A stretch of 11,941 nt of DNA from Bacteroidales bacterium (GTDB lineage: Bacteria; Bacteroidota; Bacteroidia; Bacteroidales; JAOZVK01), in assembly GCA_029938185.1 (NCBI GenBank), contig JAOZVK010000125.1, positions 1-11,941 on the forward strand, read 5' to 3'. How positions within the stretch are numbered: position 1 is the stretch's first letter; the number at the start of each line of letters is the position of its first letter. Both the position numbers and the translations under genes were made by a program. Below are positions 7,090 to 11,941 of the stretch, one piece after another. Below the pieces are notes generated by a model. The model saw only the letters and a program-made list of their open reading frames with translations, was not told the DNA's origin and made no database searches.

Positions 7090-7111
7090 AAATTAAAAAA
7101 ATCGAAAAGCA

Positions 7112-7519
7112 ATGAAAAATCAATATTTAATACTTTTACTTATACTATTGTTTGTGTTCACAGTTGAATGCAATAAAGATGATGCAGGGATATATGACTA
7201 TTTGAATGGTGATTATGAAAACACCTATGAATTACCTTATGGAACAGGACCAAAGAATGGTGGTAGTGTAAACGTAGATGGTTCAGGTTCTCAATTTACA
7301 ATTAAAAGTTTCATAAATGGAAAACCTATATTATTTGAGATTAAAAATGATATTTTAGAATTAAATGCGCAATTTGATGATACATTATACAGAAGTATAG
7401 AATCTGATTTTAATAAAGATTATATAGCATTAAAATTTGTAAGAATTACAAAGGATAATGCAACAGAAACGAATAAAGAAGAAGCAGGAGATTATATTTT
7501 AAAAAGAATTAACAAATAA
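7112..7519 (+). CDS. Small lipoprotein, likely surface-exposed
   Basis: 135 residues. A short, very hydrophobic signal sequence ends in T-V-E-C (Cys20). Glu at -1 is unusual for a lipobox, but Bacteroidota lipoboxes are relaxed. The mature start C-N-K-D-D fits the lipoprotein export signal described in Bacteroidota (Lys followed by acidic residues just after the Cys), which sends lipoproteins to the cell surface. The rest (about 25-133) is beta-rich with G-D-Y, G-S-G-S-Q-F and F-E-I-K-N-D-I-L-E-L stretches, resembling a small lipocalin-like or META-like barrel; that fold is a guess. It follows the barrel gene by 22 bp and precedes the T9SS protein by 55 bp, consistent with one operon and a common surface assembly. 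ATG 7112 gives the signal peptide. Confidence 0.82.
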   Translation: MKNQYLILLLILLFVFTVECNKDDAGIYDYLNGDYENTYELPYGTGPKNGGSVNVDGSGSQFTIKSFINGKPILFEIKNDILELNAQFDDTLYRSIESDFNKDYIALKFVRITKDNATETNKEEAGDYILKRINK

Positions 7520-7574
7520 ACATAAATATTATTTAAGTTACTTAAAATGTTAAATTTATACAAACAATTATATT

Positions 7575-10500
7575 ATGAAAACATTAAAATACACAATATT
7601 TATATTAATACTGATTTCTTTTGGTGATAGTGTTTATGCTCAGGAACTAAAAACACGTATATTAGATAATGGAAACACCTTAGAAAATATTAGCTCGGAC
7701 AATAAAGATACAGTATTTATAGTCTGTGGAAAAACAGATGAGCAATTACAATTACAATTCAATGGTTTTTCTGGTAATTTTGCATGGTCGGTTTATAGAG
7801 GACAAAGTAAAATAAATGAAGGAACAATCACAGCAAGTTCAGGAACAGTTCCTTTAAACGATTTAAACACCAGCAATAGCGGTTCTTATGAATTAACAAC
7901 CCATAGTACATTGCCTTCCAATACTTTAATTGTATTAACACAAAGTCATTACTCGCCAGATTATGATTGTTTTACAAAAACAAACGAACTGGGTTATTGG
8001 ACAGTAAGTTCGAGCGAAATAATTGTTGAAAATTCATTTAATACCCAAATACTTGGCAAGTGGACATCGAATAGCTCATCGGTAATACATATTAATACAC
8101 TCACAATATTAAGCAAAAACAATGCAAGTTCACAAGTTACAAGTCCTATTATAAAATCAATTACAAATGAGACTTATTTAGGGTTTAGTTACAATGTAGA
8201 TGGTGCAAATAGTGGCTATTTGTATATAGAAGTAGCCGAAGCTTGTGATGAAACATATACTAATATATTTACTTTAAGAGGTAAAAAAAGTGGTAGCGAA
8301 AAACTAAGTCTAAATATATTTGCAGGAAAAACAATACGAATTAGGTTTAGAGTCGAAAACTCAACAACAACAAATCATAAAGTAATAATAAAAAATATTG
8401 AAGTAAAAAATGCCGAACATAATATTGTTTCGATAACGCCAACAGGCACTTGCACAAGTTTTGATAAAAACCCTATTTTATATGCTACTAATACCGATGG
8501 CACTACTTTTTTGTGGAAAATAAGAAAAGGAGGTAGCACAATAATAGAAAATTTAGCATCGCCCAATACTAACTCTCAATATACAGCTATATTGGCAGGC
8601 AAGTATTTTGTATTTGCTACCAAAAATGATATAACTTCTACCGATAGTGTAACAATATATTCAACACCAAGTGCTGTAAGTATAACAACTATAGTAAGTG
8701 AAATATGTGACGAGTATGAATTTAGTTGTGGGAGCAGTACGGGAGCCAATTCATATGAATGGTCAATAACTCCATCGAATGCAGGAGTGTTTTCTAATAG
8801 TAAAAGAACAACTATACTATATATATCAGAAAATTTTAGTGGAATTGTATTTATTAAAGTCAGAGCAATAAATGATTGTGGCAATGGTGCATGGTCTGAA
8901 ACTAAACAAATATTAGTAAAATCTTCTTATAATGATTTGAGCAAACCATCAGGCGATGCAACTGTTTGTGAGGGAACTACAGTTAATTACACCACTGTTA
9001 ATTATGCGAATACAACTTACGGTTGGTCTGCTATTGATGGAAGCAGTACACTAAGTACTTCAACAAATTATAATACTGATATTACATTGCCAAATAGTTC
9101 TTCTGGTTTATTAATGTTGAAAGTAAAAGCAAGAAATTATATATGTGATGATTATGGTACATTTTCTGAAACACTTAAAGTAACAGTAAATTCGATACCG
9201 GAGAGTTTAACAAATATTCAAGGAAATAATAATATATGTACTAATGCAGTTTCGGCACAATATACAATATCCGGCGGAAAAGGAGCTAATGAGTTTATAT
9301 GGAATATTTCAAATACAAATGCTGGAAGTATTGTAAGTAATGGAAAAATAGCTACTTTATATTTAAATAAAACAACTAATTTAAGTTCTGTAGGTATTTG
9401 GGTTACAGCAAAAAATGATTGTGGAACAATAGAATCGAACACTATAAACATTACTTTGAACAAACCAATTAAACCCGAATGGATAACTTGTGATATTGAA
9501 CCTATTTACAATAATACAAGTACAATATTCAGAACCAATCATATAGATAATGTAAATTATATATGGACTGTTAGTTCGGGAGCAGGAATAATATCGGGAA
9601 CCGATAATGCAACAGCACATTGGGACAAACAGTTTTATGGTAATGCAACTGTTACAGTCTCAACTGATGGAATGTGTGGAGAAAGTGAAAAATATTCAAA
9701 AGTATATATTGTTAATTTATATGACTTTTTACCTACTAAAGCAGAAATAAATACTATACCAGAAGGTATATGTAGTTTGACAGCCTTAAATTTATCATGC
9801 AAAACAATATCAAATGCTGAAAGCTTTGAGTGGAAAATAGAACCAAGTGGTGCTGGTGTTTTTTCAAATTCAAATTCAAGTACAACATTAAATCCGATAA
9901 TTGGCTTTAATAATTATGCATATATTAAAGTAAGAGCTGTTAATGCACATGGAAATGGAGCATGGTCTGATGTTAAAAAGATATTAATTCAATCATCTCC
10001 CGATAATATCGAAATATTAGGCGATATTAATGTTTGCGAAGGAATAGCATATGATTATAAAGCAAGTAATTATATAAATACACAATATAATTGGGTAGTC
10101 ACTGGAGCTTGCACAATAAGCACATCGACTACATATAATCAAAGTATTACATTTCCTTCTGCTTGTAGTGGAACAGTTGGTATTAAAGTGCAAGCTAAAA
10201 GTGGATTGTGTCCTTATGGAAGTTTTTCGAAAATATTTAATGTTAAAGTAAATGGTAAAATTAGCAGTAAAGTTTTTGGAAATTCAACAGTGTGTCTAAA
10301 TGAAACTACACAATATATTTTATCGGGAGCTATAGATGCAAGTACGTATATTTGGGAATATAACAAAAATACTGGAAATTTAATTCAAAGTAGTGATGGC
10401 AAAACAGCTACAATGTATTGGAATGAAAATACAACTGAAACACAAACTGGAATATGGGTTATAATGAGTGGTGGAGTATGTGATTATAGTCAATCTCAAA

Positions 10501-11522
10501 CTTCATATATTACATTAAATAAAACCAAAGCATCAACATTTATTTCAACAGCTTCGGCATCAATAAATAGTAATACGACTACGATTTTTAAGACAGATAA
10601 AATACCTGGAGTAACTTATAGTTGGACAATAAACAATAATTCTGGAACAATAGCAGGAGATTCAATAGCAACAGCATATTGGCAAAATGGTTATTATGGA
10701 AATACTGCTGTTAGTGTATATACAAATGGTATATGTGGAGATAGCAAAGTGTACAAAGAAAATTTTATAGTAAATATTCCTGTTTTAGAAGCTCCCATAT
10801 TACCTTCGGGTACAGAAAAAGTTTGTAACTGGGGTGATAATACAATATTATCTGTTCAGAAAAATCCAAATGCTTCGCATTATAAGTGGTTTATTAGCAA
10901 CCCGAATGTAGCAGATATTGAATGGGGTGATAATAAAATTGAGCTTAATTGGAAAACTAATCAGTATGAAACAGATTTAGAAATAAAGGTGCAAGTGATT
11001 AATAAGCAAGGAGTTGCCAGTTTGTATTCTAATAGTAAAAAAATTATTCTATCAGCATGTTTGTACGAAAATCTTGGACGTTCATTTCCTAAAACCACTA
11101 GTGGTGAACTAAATGTTGTTACTAAAGAAGATAATATTGAAGTTCAGATACTAGATTCAAACAATTTAGTAGTTAAAAAAAAGAACTTTAAAAAAGCGTC
11201 AAAAGTTAAATTTGATTTGTCAAATAATGCAGATGGTATTTATACTGTTGTATATAAAGGAGATTCAAAAATGAAAAAAGAGAAAATAACATTAGACAAA
11301 TCAAATATATTTAAATTAGCTCCTAATCCTGCAAAAGATTATATTAATATTAGTTTTGTTAAACCAGTTTCTGGTACTATTTATATTAGTCCTATTCAAG
11401 GACAAAATATACTTACTAAAGAAATTAATGCTAATAATATAAGGATTAATATATCATCTTTATATAAGGGGATTTATATAATAAAATTTAAAAATTATAG
11501 TAAAAAATTTATTGTTGAATGA
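7575..11522 (+). CDS. Large T9SS-exported surface protein with PKD/Ig-like repeats
   Basis: 1315 residues. Signal peptide 1-23 (cleavage after V-Y-A-Q or just before). Ig-like domain ~30-125; jelly-roll/MAM-like domain ~140-280 (ends K-V-I-I-K-N-I-E-V-K-N); Ig/PKD-like domain ~285-363; then eight PKD-like domains arranged as two copies of a four-domain block (365-719 and 720-1072), each domain starting near a conserved Cys (378, 465, 555 and 733, 821, 907) and containing Y-x-W motifs; a further PKD-like domain ~1078-1168; a first sorting-domain-like fold ~1176-1243; and the T9SS type-A C-terminal domain ~1245-1315 (K-L-A-P-N-P-A-K ... G-I-Y-I-I-K-F ... K-K-F-I-V-E). It should cross the outer membrane through T9SS and be attached to the surface or released. 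No hydrolase motif is seen, so an adhesin or structural role is likely (inference). Confidence 0.9.
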   Translation: MKTLKYTIFILILISFGDSVYAQELKTRILDNGNTLENISSDNKDTVFIVCGKTDEQLQLQFNGFSGNFAWSVYRGQSKINEGTITASSGTVPLNDLNTSNSGSYELTTHSTLPSNTLIVLTQSHYSPDYDCFTKTNELGYWTVSSSEIIVENSFNTQILGKWTSNSSSVIHINTLTILSKNNASSQVTSPIIKSITNETYLGFSYNVDGANSGYLYIEVAEACDETYTNIFTLRGKKSGSEKLSLNIFAGKTIRIRFRVENSTTTNHKVIIKNIEVKNAEHNIVSITPTGTCTSFDKNPILYATNTDGTTFLWKIRKGGSTIIENLASPNTNSQYTAILAGKYFVFATKNDITSTDSVTIYSTPSAVSITTIVSEICDEYEFSCGSSTGANSYEWSITPSNAGVFSNSKRTTILYISENFSGIVFIKVRAINDCGNGAWSETKQILVKSSYNDLSKPSGDATVCEGTTVNYTTVNYANTTYGWSAIDGSSTLSTSTNYNTDITLPNSSSGLLMLKVKARNYICDDYGTFSETLKVTVNSIPESLTNIQGNNNICTNAVSAQYTISGGKGANEFIWNISNTNAGSIVSNGKIATLYLNKTTNLSSVGIWVTAKNDCGTIESNTINITLNKPIKPEWITCDIEPIYNNTSTIFRTNHIDNVNYIWTVSSGAGIISGTDNATAHWDKQFYGNATVTVSTDGMCGESEKYSKVYIVNLYDFLPTKAEINTIPEGICSLTALNLSCKTISNAESFEWKIEPSGAGVFSNSNSSTTLNPIIGFNNYAYIKVRAVNAHGNGAWSDVKKILIQSSPDNIEILGDINVCEGIAYDYKASNYINTQYNWVVTGACTISTSTTYNQSITFPSACSGTVGIKVQAKSGLCPYGSFSKIFNVKVNGKISSKVFGNSTVCLNETTQYILSGAIDASTYIWEYNKNTGNLIQSSDGKTATMYWNENTTETQTGIWVIMSGGVCDYSQSQTSYITLNKTKASTFISTASASINSNTTTIFKTDKIPGVTYSWTINNNSGTIAGDSIATAYWQNGYYGNTAVSVYTNGICGDSKVYKENFIVNIPVLEAPILPSGTEKVCNWGDNTILSVQKNPNASHYKWFISNPNVADIEWGDNKIELNWKTNQYETDLEIKVQVINKQGVASLYSNSKKIILSACLYENLGRSFPKTTSGELNVVTKEDNIEVQILDSNNLVVKKKNFKKASKVKFDLSNNADGIYTVVYKGDSKMKKEKITLDKSNIFKLAPNPAKDYINISFVKPVSGTIYISPIQGQNILTKEINANNIRINISSLYKGIYIIKFKNYSKKFIVE
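8667..9731 (+). repeat. Four-domain PKD-like block, copy 1
   Basis: Residues 365-719 of the large protein. Landmarks: E-I-C (378), T-V-C-E-G (465), N-I-C-T-N (555), Y-I-W-T-V and G-M-C-G-E (Cys701). Confidence 0.8.
9732..10790 (+). repeat. Four-domain PKD-like block, copy 2
   Basis: Residues 720-1072. The landmarks recur in order: G-I-C (733), N-V-C-E-G (821), T-V-C-L-N (907), Y-S-W-T-I and G-I-C-G-D (Cys1054). Spacings to copy 1 are 355, 356, 352 and 353 residues, so the block was duplicated as a unit. Confidence 0.8.
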
Positions 11523-11617
11523 TGTAATTTTAGTTATACTTTCAATGGTTCAATTACTCAATGATACAATATATACTGTAAACGGTTATAAACTTACATT
11601 TTAAATTACTTAACTCC

Positions 11618-11650
11618 AACTTTGACAAAGTTTAAAACTTTGTCAAAGTT
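11618..11650. repeat. Perfect 15-bp inverted repeat, nested palindrome
   Basis: Arms AACTTTGACAAAGTT and AACTTTGTCAAAGTT separated by TAA. Each arm is itself a 7+1+7 palindrome (AACTTTG-N-CAAAGTT), so the site can fold in more than one way. It lies 96 bp after the stop of the large gene. It may end transcription, but no T-tract follows on the + strand; a dispersed intergenic repeat is equally possible. Confidence 0.75.
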
Positions 11651-11686
11651 AAATTCACAACCGTTCTAGGTATACTGACTAATAGC

Positions 11687-11710
11687 TTAAGGTCTTCGAC
11701 CTATTTAATG
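11687..11710. repeat. 24-bp direct repeat, copy 1
   Basis: Core GTCTTCGACCTATTTAATG (11692-11710), preceded by TTAAG. It contains a small hairpin AGGTC-TTC-GACCT (11690-11702). Confidence 0.7.
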
Positions 11711-11840
11711 TGGCTTACGCGTTTTTGGAAACTATTGTCATATAGTTAATTGTAAAAAACAAATCCCAAAAAACATTTGTAAGACTACTTAATTATATTA
11801 TTCTCAACCGGTGGTATACCCTATTATCGGTTTTATTATT

Positions 11841-11864
11841 TTAAAGTCTTCGACCTATTTAATG
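11841..11864. repeat. 24-bp direct repeat, copy 2
   Basis: Same as 11687-11710 except A for G at 11845. The one change removes the outer G-C pair of the small hairpin. Copies are 154 bp apart in the same orientation. Confidence 0.7.
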
Positions 11865-11917
11865 GAGCAAAGCCCAGAGTATAAAATATTCAGATTAAAA
11901 TAATTAACAGATATTAA

Positions 11918-11931
11918 ATGCCTTTAGGCAT
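11918..11931. repeat. Small hairpin near the right edge
   Basis: ATGCC-TTTA-GGCAT, followed by ACCAATTGG, which looks like the start of another palindrome (ACCAATTGGT) cut by the window edge. Such adjoining hairpins suggest a REP-like element or the end of a mobile element continuing to the right; this is inference. Confidence 0.4.
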
Positions 11932-11941
11932 GACCAATTGG

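Larger units (their letters stand above)
11523..11941. other. Gene-free 3' region with repeats and hairpins
   Basis: No convincing ORF on either strand. It holds a large palindrome (11618-11650) inside a 7-bp outer inverted repeat (AACGGTT 11581-11587 / AACCGTT 11659-11665), a 24-bp direct repeat in two copies, a weak hairpin (AACCG 11806-11810 / CGGTT 11828-11832) followed by a T-rich stretch that might act as a weak terminator, and a small hairpin near the right edge. The rest is featureless AT-rich sequence. Confidence 0.7.

Noticed and set aside
11806..11843. Rho-independent terminator
   Set aside because: The stem is only about 5 bp and the following T-rich stretch is interrupted by A; it is too weak to call and is ~285 bp from the last gene.
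11523..11941. tRNA or known small RNA gene
   Set aside because: No cloverleaf, T-arm motif or recognised RNA structure could be found.

Overview
The window is very AT-rich and almost wholly coding on the + strand. It looks like a chromosomal accessory region of a low-GC member of the Bacteroidota. The strongest evidence is the 1315-residue protein at 7575-11522, which has many Ig/PKD-like domains and ends in a type IX secretion (T9SS) type-A sorting domain. Supporting evidence is a lipoprotein whose Cys is followed by N-K-D-D (the surface-export pattern of Bacteroidota lipoproteins), a Reg_prop-type beta-propeller, and the absence of clear Shine-Dalgarno sequences. The exact genus cannot be told. 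No tRNA, rRNA, CRISPR array, integrase or transposase is visible.

Region 1 (1-3802) is an array of four mosaic genes, the first cut by the window edge. They are built from a few interchangeable modules: a 52-residue charged helical-hairpin module (C; five copies, core LS.WE.K.D...NP), a three-helix membrane bundle (TM), a beta-sandwich-like domain (A) and a second alpha/beta domain (B). The architectures are: gene 1 (...)-A-B-C; gene 2 C-TM-B-C; gene 3 EAD11-like-C; gene 4 C-TM-A-beta-helical. The third gene begins with what looks like an effector-associated domain (EAD11-like), a homotypic adaptor domain of bacterial conflict/immunity systems. The C module and the A domain also resemble parts that recur in EAD-type proteins. 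No effector (CHAT, TIR, trypsin-like, NACHT) is in the window; one may lie upstream.

Region 2 (3860-11522) is a set of four envelope genes in the same direction: a secreted protein with a central coiled coil; an outer-membrane protein joining a seven-bladed propeller to a C-terminal beta-barrel, started by a GTG that overlaps the previous stop; a small, probably surface-exposed lipoprotein; and a large T9SS-exported PKD-like protein containing a tandem copy of a four-domain, ~355-residue block.

All eight genes are co-directional with gaps of 22-57 bp or a 4-bp overlap, so they may form one long transcription unit. A working hypothesis (inference) is an envelope-spanning device: homotypic adaptors at the inner membrane, a periplasmic coiled-coil protein, an outer-membrane sensor/anchor and large surface proteins.

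Region 3 (11523-11941) has no gene. It holds a near-perfect nested palindrome with 15-bp arms, two copies of a 24-bp direct repeat and several small hairpins, and looks like dispersed-repeat or decayed mobile DNA.
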